Shown here: positions 36,107 to 43,720 of the stretch, in pieces
How the letters are laid out: each line of letters opens with the position of its first letter
How positions within the stretch are numbered: the first letter of the stretch is position 1
Position numbers and translations under genes: made by a program
The notes under the pieces: model-generated
The model's database searches: none
What the model saw: only the letters and a program-made list of their open reading frames with translations
Told to the model about the DNA's origin: nothing
IMG/VR virus record: IMGVR_UViG_3300003323_000185
Span: 1 to 52,756 of that record
Source of the DNA: a virus
Strand: one strand, 5' to 3'
DNA length: 52,756 nucleotides

Positions 36107-36993
36107 AAGTACTTATAACAGGAAGCTCCGGATTTGTTGGGAGGCACTTTGCACAAAAATTAGAGGGTCATGATTTGACTCTCATAGATATCAAAGAGGG
36201 AAATGACGCCGGTGATTTCTTTAGAAAAGATGATACCAGGTTCGATCTGGTAATTCATTGTGCGGCAACCGTGGGAGGAAGAAAAACCATTGATCTCTCC
36301 CCTCATAAACTATTTAATAACTTCAATCTAGACTCAGAATTATTTCAGTGGGCTCTAAAGACAAGGCCGGGTAGGATAGTATATTTCTCTTCATCAGCAG
36401 CCTATCCAATGAGACTACAAGGCGACTATGAAATAGGGCCACATGAAGGTCTTCCTAATAGAAGAGCCTTGTTGGAAACTGATATTAACCTTGATGATAT
36501 TCGTAGGCCAGATCCAAGCATATACGGGCTATCTAAAATAGTGGGTGAACATCTGGCAGAATGGGGAAGACAGCAAGGATTGAATATCTGGATATTCCGA
36601 CCCTTTAGTGGATACTCAGAGGATCAGGATCTAGATTATCCATTTCCATCCTTTATTCAGAGAGCCAAGCGTAGAGATGACCCATTTCAAATTTGGGGTG
36701 ATGGAGAACAAATACGAGATTGGATTCATATTGATGATATTATCAATTGCGTATTGACAACTATAGATGTTGCAGAGCCTACTACTCTTAACATTAGTAC
36801 CGGCCGCGCGACAAGTTTCAATGAGTTTGCTAAAATAGTAACTAGAATGGTTGGATATAACCCTGAGTTAGCACACGATCTTTCTGCACCAGTAGGTGTC
36901 AGGGTTCGTATAGGTGATCCAACCAAGATGTTGCAAATCTATCGCCCTAAGATTTCCTTGGAAGAGGGAATTGCTAGGGCCTTAAGAAACTAA
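36103..36993 (+). CDS. NAD-dependent nucleotide-sugar epimerase/dehydratase
   Basis: 296 residues in an ATGA overlap. The NAD-binding LITGSSGFVGRHF starts at residue 4, VIHCAATVGG lies near 51, and the catalytic SSSAAYP and YGLSKIVGEH (Tyr-x-x-x-Lys) near 98 and 143 are intact. The WGDGEQIRDWIHIDDI segment is typical of UDP/GDP-sugar epimerases. It would supply a modified sugar to the two glycosyltransferases upstream. Confidence 0.88.
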   Translation: MKVLITGSSGFVGRHFAQKLEGHDLTLIDIKEGNDAGDFFRKDDTRFDLVIHCAATVGGRKTIDLSPHKLFNNFNLDSELFQWALKTRPGRIVYFSSSAAYPMRLQGDYEIGPHEGLPNRRALLETDINLDDIRRPDPSIYGLSKIVGEHLAEWGRQQGLNIWIFRPFSGYSEDQDLDYPFPSFIQRAKRRDDPFQIWGDGEQIRDWIHIDDIINCVLTTIDVAEPTTLNISTGRATSFNEFAKIVTRMVGYNPELAHDLSAPVGVRVRIGDPTKMLQIYRPKISLEEGIARALRN

Positions 36994-37003
36994 GGAGAAC
37001 AAA

Positions 37004-37174
37004 ATGCCATTGTATGTGTATCGCTGTAATGTTTGTAAAGCCGAGCATGAGCGTAATGTGCCAGTAGACGAGCGAGATAGTCTACAAAATTGTGAAGAAT
37101 GTTCAGAACCTCTGATTCGTCAGATGTGCTTTACAGGATCAGTTTGGGCACCCACATCCGGCGGCATGCGTTGA
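37004..37174 (+). CDS. FmdB-type small zinc ribbon protein
   Basis: 56 residues after AAGGAGAACAAA. MPLYVYRCNVCKAEHE and a second CEEC pair match the FmdB/CxxC regulatory ribbon family. It is short but has a good ribosome site. Its stop overlaps the TTG start of the next gene. Confidence 0.7.
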   Translation: MPLYVYRCNVCKAEHERNVPVDERDSLQNCEECSEPLIRQMCFTGSVWAPTSGGMR

Positions 37175-37428
37175 CCGTTGGGCTTAGCCCAAATTTGTTC
37201 GTGAGTTATGAGTTTGAATTCAAAGGGAAGCCCGTAACAGCAGGAATGCAATTAAAACTTAAAAACGATCATAGAACTTACACCTTTAATCGTTTGGTTC
37301 ACGATATAAATTTGGGCAAAACCTGGATTATATTAAGTTGTAGAAATAACACTTACGCCAGGTGTATAAGTAGAGTAATGAAGATAGTAGGTATTAAGCG
37401 AAGCTACGCTAGAAAGGTAAAGATGTGA
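37171..37428 (+). CDS. Hypothetical basic protein
   Basis: 85 residues from TTG 37171, in a TTGA overlap; GTG 37201 is an alternative. Beta-like strands precede a strongly basic C-terminus ending in SYARKVKM. No family recognised. It sits just before the terminase genes and overlaps the small terminase start. Confidence 0.5.
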   Translation: MTVGLSPNLFVSYEFEFKGKPVTAGMQLKLKNDHRTYTFNRLVHDINLGKTWIILSCRNNTYARCISRVMKIVGIKRSYARKVKM

Positions 37429-37970
37429 GTAGCGAATTGGAAATACAAGCTCAGAGAGAGCTGGATGAGTATGCGCAGGAGCAAGCTAAAATAATTAGCA
37501 TGCATGCCAAAGGTTATTCTGAATGGGATATAAAGCGAGAGACTGGCTTGACTCTGCAACAAATTCGCACCCATCTTGCTGACTTTAAAGATTTTGCTAG
37601 AAATGACAAGTACATGGCGGCAAGGTCTAGAGAAGTAGTTCTTACTGTAGACCAGCATTATTCTGATATCTTAAAGCAGATGTATGAAGCAGTAGAGGAA
37701 GCTCAAATTAATGGAGACTATAAGGCTAGAATAGCCGGTCTAAAAGACATAGCCAAAATAGAGAACGACAGAGTTTCTTTTCTTCAAAAGGCTGGATTGG
37801 TTGCAGACAACCATGTTGGCGATATGATCGCACAGGCCGAAGAGCAGAAAGAAATACTTGTTGGAATTCTTAAAAATATTGCTAAGAAATACCCAGATAT
37901 TGCAAGAGAAATTGCCAGTGAGCTTTCTAGACTGACAGGAACTGTTGAGGCTGTTAGAGTAGATGGCTGA
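37425..37970 (+). CDS. Terminase small subunit (DNA recognition)
   Basis: 181 residues from GTG 37425. A helix-turn-helix (GYSEWDIKRETGLTLQQIRT) near residues 30-50 is followed by long helices, the usual layout of small terminase subunits that bind the packaging site and form a ring. It overlaps the large subunit gene by 8 nt. The call depends largely on this adjacency. Confidence 0.75.
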   Translation: MSSELEIQAQRELDEYAQEQAKIISMHAKGYSEWDIKRETGLTLQQIRTHLADFKDFARNDKYMAARSREVVLTVDQHYSDILKQMYEAVEEAQINGDYKARIAGLKDIAKIENDRVSFLQKAGLVADNHVGDMIAQAEEQKEILVGILKNIAKKYPDIAREIASELSRLTGTVEAVRVDG

Positions 37971-39738
37971 TCTTTCAGATTTCCTCAATGTACTTAATCC
38001 GAATGACATATTCGAAGAGAAGCCGGTTGATCTAAAGACATGGCTTTATAGTAAGGATCATATGTCACTCATGCCTTTAAGTGATATCCAAGAACAAATT
38101 ATTGAACTTGGATCAAATATTTACTTTGAGGAAACCTGGGCAGAATTGGTTGGAAAGGCTAAAGCGCGCAAAATGGCGGATGCCAATAAGCGTGAACTGT
38201 TCTTCCTATTGGGCAAGGGTAGCGGTAAGGACCTTATGTCAGAACTTATCTGTCTGAGAATTGTTTATCTGCTACTTTGCTTAAAAGATCCTGCTGCCTA
38301 TTATGGTAAGCCAGCGGGAGACTATATTGATATTGTTAACGTAGCGGCCAACGCACGTCAGGCAAGTAACGTCTTCTTTGCTGGATTGAAAACCAGATTA
38401 AAGCACTGTCGCTGGTTTAATGGAAAGTATAAGGCGAGGTCTCTGGATATCGAATTTGATAAGTCTATTCGTATTCACTCGCTAAACTCTGAAAATGAGG
38501 CAACCGAGGGTTTGAACATCATGGTTGCCGTACTTGACGAGTTGGATTCCTTTGATGAAGGTGACACCACTCAAAACGCTGAAAAGATGTATAAGACCCT
38601 GAGAGGTACTGTAGCTTCCCGTTTTGATGAAGTAGGTAAGGTTTTGGTACTAAGCTTTCCAAGACGTAAAGACGGATTCATTATGAATAAATATAATGAC
38701 TTCGTTGGAGAAAAAGAAGTTGTAAAGTACCAGCATACTTTTGTTCTAAACAAAAAACTTCCTCCCGGAACCGAAGGTAATGAATTTACCATCGAATGGG
38801 AAGAGGATGAAATTATCAGCTATAAGTATGATAATGTTTGGGCTTTACGTAGGCCAACCTGGCGAGTAAATCCAACAAAAACTCCGGACAGCTTCCTAGC
38901 AGAGTTTCACTCAGATGTCAATGACGCACTTGGACGATTCGCTGCCTGTCCACAGGACACAGACGGTATTCACGATTGGTACCGTGATAAAGCCCGAATT
39001 GATGCATTATTCTCAAATCCGAACGGGGTTGACAGCGATGGTAGTATTAGGATCAAGCCAGATCCAGATAAAGAATATTACGTTCATGTCGACCTTGCGT
39101 TGGTGCAGGATAATGCAGCAGTAGCACTAGCGCATGTTGACAAGTTCGCACAGGTAGAACTAGGTAATACTTTGCTTGACCCTGCGCCATTCGTCGTAGT
39201 AGACTTGGTGCGCTATTGGAAACCATCTAAGGAAAGACCACTGGACTTCAGTGATATCAGAGCCTTTATTATCTCTTTGAGAAAAATGGGCTTTAATATC
39301 AGAAAGGTTACCTTTGACCGATGGCAGTCAACTCAAATTATCGAACAATTAAATGGTGTTGGTATTTTAGCTGAGAAACTATCTGTACTTAGGGACCAAT
39401 ATAATGAATTTGCATTGCTTATGGGTGAAGGTCGAGTAACAGGCCCCGATTCCGATTTATTGAAAAAAGAGCTAAAGACCATTATCATTAATGAAAAGGG
39501 TAAGGTAGACCACCCTGGACGTACTGGTAATGACCTCGCGGATGCAACATGCGGGGCTATCTGGAATGCTGCTAACCTTACCGAGATGCCCGATGGTTCA
39601 ATGGAAATTGTAACCTTCGCGGATATCGCAAGGAAAAATAGAGAGGAAAGGCAAATTAACGATAACGTAATTCGTCCGGAGAGTAATGCAATGCCAAGTG
39701 ATCTTGCAGACTTCTTAGATGGGATACGTGTGCTATAA
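37963..39738 (+). CDS. Terminase large subunit (packaging ATPase/nuclease)
   Basis: 591 residues. The ATPase has Walker A FLLGKGSGKD near 81-90, where Asp follows the Lys instead of Ser/Thr, and Walker B VAVLDELDS near 189-197. The nuclease domain has YYVHVDLALVQDNAAV near 373, VTFDRWQS near 450 and HPGRTGNDLADATCGA near 514-529 as its acidic clusters. It translocates DNA into the capsid and cuts concatemers. It lies far downstream of the tail genes, after the replication module. Confidence 0.93.
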   Translation: MADLSDFLNVLNPNDIFEEKPVDLKTWLYSKDHMSLMPLSDIQEQIIELGSNIYFEETWAELVGKAKARKMADANKRELFFLLGKGSGKDLMSELICLRIVYLLLCLKDPAAYYGKPAGDYIDIVNVAANARQASNVFFAGLKTRLKHCRWFNGKYKARSLDIEFDKSIRIHSLNSENEATEGLNIMVAVLDELDSFDEGDTTQNAEKMYKTLRGTVASRFDEVGKVLVLSFPRRKDGFIMNKYNDFVGEKEVVKYQHTFVLNKKLPPGTEGNEFTIEWEEDEIISYKYDNVWALRRPTWRVNPTKTPDSFLAEFHSDVNDALGRFAACPQDTDGIHDWYRDKARIDALFSNPNGVDSDGSIRIKPDPDKEYYVHVDLALVQDNAAVALAHVDKFAQVELGNTLLDPAPFVVVDLVRYWKPSKERPLDFSDIRAFIISLRKMGFNIRKVTFDRWQSTQIIEQLNGVGILAEKLSVLRDQYNEFALLMGEGRVTGPDSDLLKKELKTIIINEKGKVDHPGRTGNDLADATCGAIWNAANLTEMPDGSMEIVTFADIARKNREERQINDNVIRPESNAMPSDLADFLDGIRVL

Positions 39739-39749
39739 GGGGCCGCAAA

Positions 39750-40208
39750 ATGAACAAAACTATAAAAGAAGAAACTGTTGCGTTTCTTCGAAAACGTGAT
39801 GGGTGGAAATGCCAGTTCCCTGGCTGTACTAAACCTTTCACTGACGAAGACCCGCCAACAATTGACCATTGGATTCCCTTTTCTGTGTCAGGAGATAATT
39901 CATTGGCAAACCTTAAGTTGATGCATTTTAAGTGTAATAACATTAAGGGAGACACAATTCCAAACCCTGATGGTACACTAGACATTGTCAGGAAAACAAA
40001 GCTGCCCAAGTTGCCTAGACCTAGCTTGTGTGAGCTTTGTATGTCTGGTAGACTACTTCTAGTAGGAGAAAGCTGTCCTTTGTGTGGTTCCGGCCCACAA
40101 CCGGCAAAATTCCCTACCGCCTACCAGCGTAAACCTAAGAATTGTCCACACAGCGGAATATACCATTGTTGGCACTGTACTCTTGGTTTCGTTGCTAGAA
40201 TTGACTAG
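39750..40208 (+). CDS. HNH endonuclease with extra zinc ribbons
   Basis: 152 residues starting 11 nt after the terminase stop. The HNH core reads KRDGWKCQFPGC, then TIDHWIPFS, then NLKLMHFKCNNIKG. Two further Cys pairs (CELC, CPLCGSG) and a CWHC near the end form zinc ribbons. HNH proteins beside large terminases often assist DNA cleavage in packaging; a homing role is the alternative. Confidence 0.88.
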   Translation: MNKTIKEETVAFLRKRDGWKCQFPGCTKPFTDEDPPTIDHWIPFSVSGDNSLANLKLMHFKCNNIKGDTIPNPDGTLDIVRKTKLPKLPRPSLCELCMSGRLLLVGESCPLCGSGPQPAKFPTAYQRKPKNCPHSGIYHCWHCTLGFVARID

Positions 40209-40219
40209 GAGTAATAAGA

Positions 40220-40591
40220 TTGGACAGAGAGGACTACCAGAATCTATTTCTGGAAGCTGCCAGATTAGATGTATCTAAACCACTCAAGGTTGAATTTGAT
40301 ATAGACGTTCAACCGGGGGAAGATGATATAGATGCATTTATGAGGTTTCTAATTGAACGTGGAATAATGATTCCTAATGGCTCCCAATTTGATTTTGATT
40401 TAGAAAAAGCCGAGGAATTTGATCCATATCTACGTAAAATATTTGAAGCCATGCTACAGGCGGAAGCACATTACCAAGCGGATCAACTAATCCAGAATGG
40501 ATTAGTCTACCTCACTGCCGACGAGACTGGTAATATGCTTTTTGAATATACTGAAGAGGGCCAACGTTGGTTGGACGAAAACCAAGAATAA
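40220..40591 (+). CDS. Hypothetical acidic protein
   Basis: 123 residues from TTG 40220, with TAGGAG 9 nt upstream; no ATG gives this frame. It is acidic and helical with FMRFLIERGIMIP in the middle. No family recognised. It follows the HNH gene and overlaps the next frame. Confidence 0.6.
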   Translation: MDREDYQNLFLEAARLDVSKPLKVEFDIDVQPGEDDIDAFMRFLIERGIMIPNGSQFDFDLEKAEEFDPYLRKIFEAMLQAEAHYQADQLIQNGLVYLTADETGNMLFEYTEEGQRWLDENQE

Positions 40592-40872
40592 CCACTCTAG
40601 TATGGAACCTGGTAGATCCTCCCTGGTCATTCTATTCGATCAGATATATATTAGATGATTATAGTGAACATATAGTTTACATTCCACAGGCTACCATAGA
40701 AGAAGAGTTGAAGACTCAGGACATTGTTCAAATAGTTGTAGCTAAATTGAGAGCGTTACTAGACTGTGACCCGATACATATTGACAGGATCACAGAAGAG
40801 ACTAAGGTAGTGAAGCGTAATGAAACCAGACGCGCTGTTGAGCGAAGCCCTACGCGCAGTAGACTGGATTAA
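40567..40872 (+). CDS. Hypothetical protein
   Basis: 101 residues from TTG 40567 inside the previous gene; start uncertain. Aromatic-rich first half (LVDPPWSFYSIRYILDDY), basic second half. The C-terminal 17 residues overlap the next gene in another frame. No family recognised. Confidence 0.5.
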   Translation: MVGRKPRITTLVWNLVDPPWSFYSIRYILDDYSEHIVYIPQATIEEELKTQDIVQIVVAKLRALLDCDPIHIDRITEETKVVKRNETRRAVERSPTRSRLD

Positions 40873-41077
40873 TTTAGGAAGAACACTTGACTCGCTAGTT
40901 CGCGGGAATGAGTGGGATAAGTACGATAAAAATTATATCAAGCCCAACTTCGAGAAGGCATTAACATCTATTACTTGGGTGGTTGACAACGCGGAGGAAC
41001 TTGCTAAGCTGTTTGAGCAGTACGCGGAAGAAGCCAAGGAAAAGCGTAAAACTGGACCTAGGAGTAAAGATGGTTAA
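40820..41077 (+). CDS. Hypothetical helical protein
   Basis: 85 residues from ATG 40820, all helical (WVVDNAEELAKLFEQYAEEA) with a basic tail. It overlaps both neighbours. Function unknown. Confidence 0.55.
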   Translation: MKPDALLSEALRAVDWINLGRTLDSLVRGNEWDKYDKNYIKPNFEKALTSITWVVDNAEELAKLFEQYAEEAKEKRKTGPRSKDG

Positions 41078-41165
41078 TTGGGGCGGTAAAAAGCATAAGG
41101 ATCAAACTGACAATCCTGTAAAAAAGGATCAAAAGTCAGAGAAAGATCGTCGAGGTGGTCATTAA
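41070..41165 (+). CDS. Very small basic protein
   Basis: 31 residues, ATG after TAGGAG, overlapping the previous stop and sharing its last base with the next ATG. Lys/Asp/Arg-rich, like several short proteins of this region. Tight coupling supports translation. Confidence 0.45.
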   Translation: MVNWGGKKHKDQTDNPVKKDQKSEKDRRGGH

Positions 41166-41314
41166 TGCCTAAGAAGAAAAAGAAAGATAAACAAACACCA
41201 GTCAGTGTTATTTTTGTCAAAAGTGCTTGTGGTCATAGGGTCAATGGACAGGGTAATTGTTCATTTAGAACCTGTTGGAATAGCTCAGCAAATAAGTATA
41301 AAGGTCAATCATAA
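41165..41314 (+). CDS. Small Lys-rich protein with four Cys
   Basis: 49 residues in a TAATG overlap. A Lys-rich start (PKKKKKDKQ) precedes CGHRVNGQGNCSFRTC, which could hold a zinc. Function unknown. Confidence 0.5.
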   Translation: MPKKKKKDKQTPVSVIFVKSACGHRVNGQGNCSFRTCWNSSANKYKGQS

Positions 41315-41327
41315 TCTGGAGGTTGCC

Positions 41328-41393
41328 ATGCGGAGAGAAGCTACAAATGGTGAAAAAGAAGAGCTTCGGAAATGGCTGGATAAGAAGAAGTGA
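41328..41393 (+). CDS. Very small protein
   Basis: 21 residues (REATNGEKEELRKWLDKKK) with TGGAGG 8 nt before the ATG and a 4-nt overlap with the next gene. The good ribosome site is the main reason to keep it. Confidence 0.4.
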   Translation: MRREATNGEKEELRKWLDKKK

Positions 41394-41683
41394 AACTACT
41401 TTTCTGCCGTAAATGCGAAGATATCCGCAGGGTAACCAAAGATATCACAATCTGTCGTTGTGGACGTTCATCTGCTCAATATGAAGATGATATTAATGCG
41501 TGGTATTTTGGCCCAGCTAAATTGATTGGTTTTGCCAATATGTCTTTCATTAGAGCATTTTATGCAGATGAAGCAGATAATCCACCAAAGCAACCCGGGG
41601 ATTATGGAGAAAAGTTTGATGCCTTCTTTATTCCCAAAGTTGCATCATCTATTCGCAAAATAGAAGACAAAGATCTCAACTAG
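41390..41683 (+). CDS. Small zinc-ribbon protein
   Basis: 97 residues from GTG 41390 in a GTGA overlap. CRKC near residue 6 and CRCG near 23 form a zinc ribbon, followed by a globular aromatic-rich domain. Similar small proteins occur in actinophages. It is the last gene before the tRNA region. Confidence 0.6.
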   Translation: MKLLFCRKCEDIRRVTKDITICRCGRSSAQYEDDINAWYFGPAKLIGFANMSFIRAFYADEADNPPKQPGDYGEKFDAFFIPKVASSIRKIEDKDLN

Positions 41684-41692
41684 AACTTCGGG

Positions 41693-41721
41693 TTGACACC
41701 ATGCCTCTTCGGGTGTAAGCT
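41693..41721 (+). promoter_or_regulatory. Promoter opening the tRNA region
   Basis: Consensus TTGACA (41693-41698), 17 nt, TAAGCT (41716-41721), starting 10 nt after a stop codon. The same -35 and -10 recur at 46357. It would start the tRNA transcript near 41728. Confidence 0.65.
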
Positions 41722-41746
41722 TGAACATGTCCGGTTAGGGAACCTC

Positions 41747-41763
41747 CGGGGCGAGGCACCCCG
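41747..41763 (+). other. Leader hairpin before the first tRNA
   Basis: CGGGG (41747-41751) pairs with CCCCG (41759-41763); a second small stem GGTT/AACC precedes it. It lies 15 nt before tRNA-Glu, in line with the structured spacers further on. Confidence 0.5.
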
Positions 41764-41778
41764 CCCGCCGGGCTCCAT

Positions 41779-41854
41779 GCTCCGTTAGAATAGTCCGGTT
41801 TAATTCACCTGACTCTCAATCAGGAGATCACGGGTTCAAATCCCGTACGGAGTA
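41779..41854 (+). tRNA. tRNA-Glu(CTC)
   Basis: Full cloverleaf: acceptor 41779-41785 with 41847-41853, anticodon loop CTCTCAA (anticodon CTC), T-loop TTCAAAT. Pair 1-72 is G.U, discriminator A, then C74. Reads GAG. Confidence 0.9.
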
Positions 41855-41896
41855 CGTGACGTCGATGAGCGTGACATGCGAAATCGGGCTATAAAT

Positions 41897-41919
41897 TGTA
41901 CTAGGAAGCCGCTAGTACA
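41897..41919 (+). other. 8-bp hairpin just upstream of tRNA-Glu(TTC)
   Basis: TGTACTAG (41897-41904) pairs perfectly with CTAGTACA (41912-41919), loop GAAGCCG, ending 3 nt before the tRNA. Confidence 0.7.
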
Positions 41920-41922
41920 CAT

Positions 41923-41997
41923 GGCGCATTAGAACAATTGGTTAGTTTCGCCAGACTTTCAATCTGGAGGTTGCGGGTTCGAGTCCCGTATGCGCTA
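41923..41997 (+). tRNA. tRNA-Glu(TTC)
   Basis: Cloverleaf with anticodon stem CCAGA/TCTGG and loop CTTTCAA (anticodon TTC), T-loop TTCGAGT. G1.U72, A73, then CC encoded. Reads GAA. Confidence 0.92.
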
Positions 41998-41999
41998 CC

Positions 42000-42079
42000 G
42001 GGTAAGGCCAGAGATCCCTTTAAGGAAGAAGGAATTGTAATAACCTGATTCCGTGGAGCACTTACATGCTACCTTACCT
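42000..42079 (+). ncRNA. Structured spacer closed by a long-range stem
   Basis: GGGTAAGG (42000-42007) pairs with CCTTACCT (42072-42079; one G.U). Inside, GGAAT/ATTCC and AGC/GCT form further stems. It fills the whole gap between tRNA-Glu and tRNA-Trp and ends 6 nt before the latter. Confidence 0.5.
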
Positions 42080-42085
42080 GACCAT

Positions 42086-42157
42086 ATGGGTGAGCCAACG
42101 GATAGGCAATTGGTCTCCAAAACCAATCAAAACTCGGTTCGACTCCGAGCACCCGTG
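42086..42157 (+). tRNA. tRNA-Trp(CCA)
   Basis: Anticodon stem TTGGT/ACCAA with loop CTCCAAA (anticodon CCA), T-arm CTCGG/CCGAG. Acceptor 42086-42092 with 42150-42156, A1-U72 and U2.G71, discriminator G, then CC. Confidence 0.88.
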
Positions 42158-42161
42158 CCTT

Positions 42162-42254
42162 GAGGGTTCAGTTTGATCGACTGACGTATTTGTGTGATCA
42201 CCAAATGCGACATTCTTCGGGAAAGTTAAAACCCGAAAGAAAGTACCCTCTTTT
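42162..42254 (+). ncRNA. Candidate three-way-junction small RNA with T-tail
   Basis: Outer stem GAGGGT (42162-42167)/ACCCTC (42245-42250) is followed by TTTT. Inside are CGTATTTG/CAAATGCG (42185-42192 with 42202-42209, one wobble) and TTCGGG/CCCGAA (42216-42221 with 42232-42237). It starts 4 nt after tRNA-Trp. It may be a small RNA or an elaborate terminator. Confidence 0.5.
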
Positions 42255-42287
42255 AATTTGTCCTGTTAATAGATCAAAGGAGTAAAA

Positions 42288-42446
42288 ATGGCTGACGCTG
42301 GTAAGAAGACTAATAACTACAAAGATTACCGTACAAAGGGTGATAAGACTCAAGATTTCCGGCCAGATCGTGGACGGACTGAGGATTATCGAGCTGGTAA
42401 GGGTAAGGCTAAGATAGTTACAAAAGTTGTAAAAAAGCGTAGCTAA
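42288..42446 (+). CDS. Small highly charged protein
   Basis: 52 residues with AAAGGAG 6 nt before the ATG. It contains two similar Asp/Arg/Tyr blocks (NYKDYRTKGDK, DRGRTEDYRAGKGK) and a Lys-rich end. Possibly nucleic-acid binding; family unknown. Confidence 0.6.
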   Translation: MADAGKKTNNYKDYRTKGDKTQDFRPDRGRTEDYRAGKGKAKIVTKVVKKRS

Positions 42447-42454
42447 TGTTTAAA

Positions 42455-42468
42455 GCGGGGAAACCCGC
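42455..42468 (+). other. GAAA-tetraloop hairpin before tRNA-Ile
   Basis: GCGGG (42455-42459), loop GAAA, CCCGC (42464-42468), a GNRA hairpin ending 3 nt before the tRNA. Confidence 0.6.
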
Positions 42469-42471
42469 GAT

Positions 42472-42547
42472 GCCGCGTAGGCTTGGCTGGTTGCTGGAGG
42501 CATACTTATAATATGCTTAAAGGTGGGTTCAATTCCCACACGCGGTA
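42472..42547 (+). tRNA. tRNA-Ile(TAT)
   Basis: Anticodon stem GCATA/TATGC with loop CTTATAA gives TAT, reading the rare Ile codon ATA. T-arm GTGGG/CCCAC, G1.U72, A73, C74. Confidence 0.88.
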
Positions 42548-42562
42548 CTTTTGTTGTATAAT
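42533..42562 (+). promoter_or_regulatory. Promoter overlapping the end of tRNA-Ile
   Basis: TTCCCA (42533-42538, inside the T-arm), 18 nt, perfect TATAAT (42557-42562). It would start transcription about 40 nt before the gene at 42610. Confidence 0.5.
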
Positions 42563-42609
42563 GGGTTCATGGGACTTGGTCCTAAATAAAACTCATGAGG
42601 TAATAAATA

Positions 42610-42816
42610 ATGGCTAAGTATAGATATGCGGTAGAAATTAAGCATATTAAAAATGATACTGTTGTGACAACTTTCTTGACTCCTTTAACAGATAGTGCGG
42701 ATATTAATGCCTATGTTAGAGATGTTGCAACAAAGCATCATCTAGTAGCACCAGCTTACATTGCACTTGTTAAGCGAGACAATGTAGATGAAGCGGTAAC
42801 TCAGGTTACCCTTTGA
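42610..42816 (+). CDS. Hypothetical small protein
   Basis: 68 residues, ribosome site GAGGTAATAA. A compact alpha/beta pattern (KYRYAVEIKHIKN, then INAYVRDVATKHH). No family recognised. It has promoter-like sites on both sides. Confidence 0.6.
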   Translation: MAKYRYAVEIKHIKNDTVVTTFLTPLTDSADINAYVRDVATKHHLVAPAYIALVKRDNVDEAVTQVTL

Positions 42817-42841
42817 GTCTGAATAGACATTAAACTAGAAT
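42813..42841 (+). promoter_or_regulatory. Promoter at the end of the preceding gene
   Basis: TTGAGT (42813-42818, overlapping the stop codon), 17 nt, TAGAAT (42836-42841). Predicted start about 42848, 15 nt before the next ATG. Confidence 0.55.
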
Positions 42842-42862
42842 ACCGGGAAGGTAAACGGCGGG

Positions 42863-43147
42863 ATGCCAAGAGAGACAATTTATGGAGATCCAAACACATC
42901 AACACTTATTGATGTTAGATGGGTTAAAGACTGTGATGTACAGATTGGTTTAAGAATCGATCCTGGAACAGATACAGATGCAGCATTTATCAAGCTTTTT
43001 GATTCACATGGCAAGGAAGTTGCCCCTGTACAAGATGGCATCGGCTATGATAGTCTTTGGACCGAGTCACTAACCAGGCAGCAGATCAATAAATTAATTC
43101 AACTGCTACGTAAGGCTAGGGACGGCGCGTATGGGAAAGACGCCTAA
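42863..43147 (+). CDS. Hypothetical protein
   Basis: 94 residues after GGGAAGG. A beta-rich first half (DVQIGLRIDPGTDTDAAF) and a helical C-terminus with QQINKLIQLLRKAR. No family recognised. It overlaps the next gene by 17 nt. Confidence 0.6.
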   Translation: MPRETIYGDPNTSTLIDVRWVKDCDVQIGLRIDPGTDTDAAFIKLFDSHGKEVAPVQDGIGYDSLWTESLTRQQINKLIQLLRKARDGAYGKDA

Positions 43148-43322
43148 GAAGAAAAAAGGCTGTGTCAAATGTGGCAAACAGGCATGTAAGTGTACGCCAA
43201 AAAGCACCTATGGTGATGATGGTGGACTTGGTGCCGCTGATTATGAGCTTTATTATGGTAGAACTGATAATCAAATGCCACCACCAGGTAAGAAGTTTAA
43301 GCCAAAGTACAACCCAAACTAA
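43131..43322 (+). CDS. Small Cys/Lys-rich protein
   Basis: 63 residues. A Lys-rich start and CVKCGKQACKC could bind zinc; the rest is Gly/Tyr/Pro-rich. It overlaps the previous gene and ends 4 nt before a strong promoter. Confidence 0.55.
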   Translation: MGKTPKKKKGCVKCGKQACKCTPKSTYGDDGGLGAADYELYYGRTDNQMPPPGKKFKPKYNPN

Positions 43323-43326
43323 GGGC

Positions 43327-43354
43327 TTGACAGTAGCTGGGAAGCTGCTAGAAT
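43327..43354 (+). promoter_or_regulatory. Strong promoter of the large structured RNA
   Basis: TTGACA (43327-43332), 16 nt, TAGAAT (43349-43354). Predicted start about 43361, exactly where the first long stem of the structured region begins (43362). Confidence 0.72.
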
Positions 43355-43361
43355 AGTTCTT

Positions 43362-43716
43362 ACCAACTCCCCGGGATTTGAAGCGGGGGCGAGGACCAGA
43401 TTGGTAGTTGGTGCGAGAGTATCGCTTAAATACACGGGACGCCGCGACAACGGTGCAATAACATGCTGGTAATATAGCCCGTAATAGAGAGGCCAGCACA
43501 GCGTTTCCTAGCTATTTGTCGATAGCTGCTGTTTAATGGGACGTTTGAGGAAACGGACGTTCCACCAAAACCGGAGAGTATTGCACTAGATTACAAAAGG
43601 TGCTTGGGGACCCCTAGGGCATCATAATCAGGATCTAGGCTGTATGGCGAAATGGCGGTACATATCCCAGGGGCATTGCCCATAAGGATGGTATAGATGT
43701 TTTCCTCTTATGGGCA
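43362..43716 (+). ncRNA. Candidate large structured noncoding RNA
   Basis: No credible gene lies in this 355-nt stretch. Helices in order: ACCAACT/AGTTGGT (43362-43368 with 43406-43412) enclosing CCCCG/CGGGG and ACCA/TGGT as a three-way junction; GCGA/TCGC; ACGGG/CCCGT (43434-43438 with 43478-43482); ACAGC/GCTGT (43498-43502 with 43528-43532) stacked on AGCTAT/ATAGCT (43510-43515 with 43522-43527); GGGACGT/ACGTTCC near 43538-43562; CCTAG/CTAGG; and a perfect 10-bp stem 43677-43686 with 43707-43716. It has its own promoter and runs into tRNA-Asn. Its context recalls GOLLD/ROOL RNAs of phages, but I see no proof of membership. Confidence 0.55.
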
Positions 43717-43720
43717 CCAA

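Noticed and set aside
42162-42254. tmRNA
   Set aside because: No Ala-type acceptor and T-arm, and no tag reading frame.
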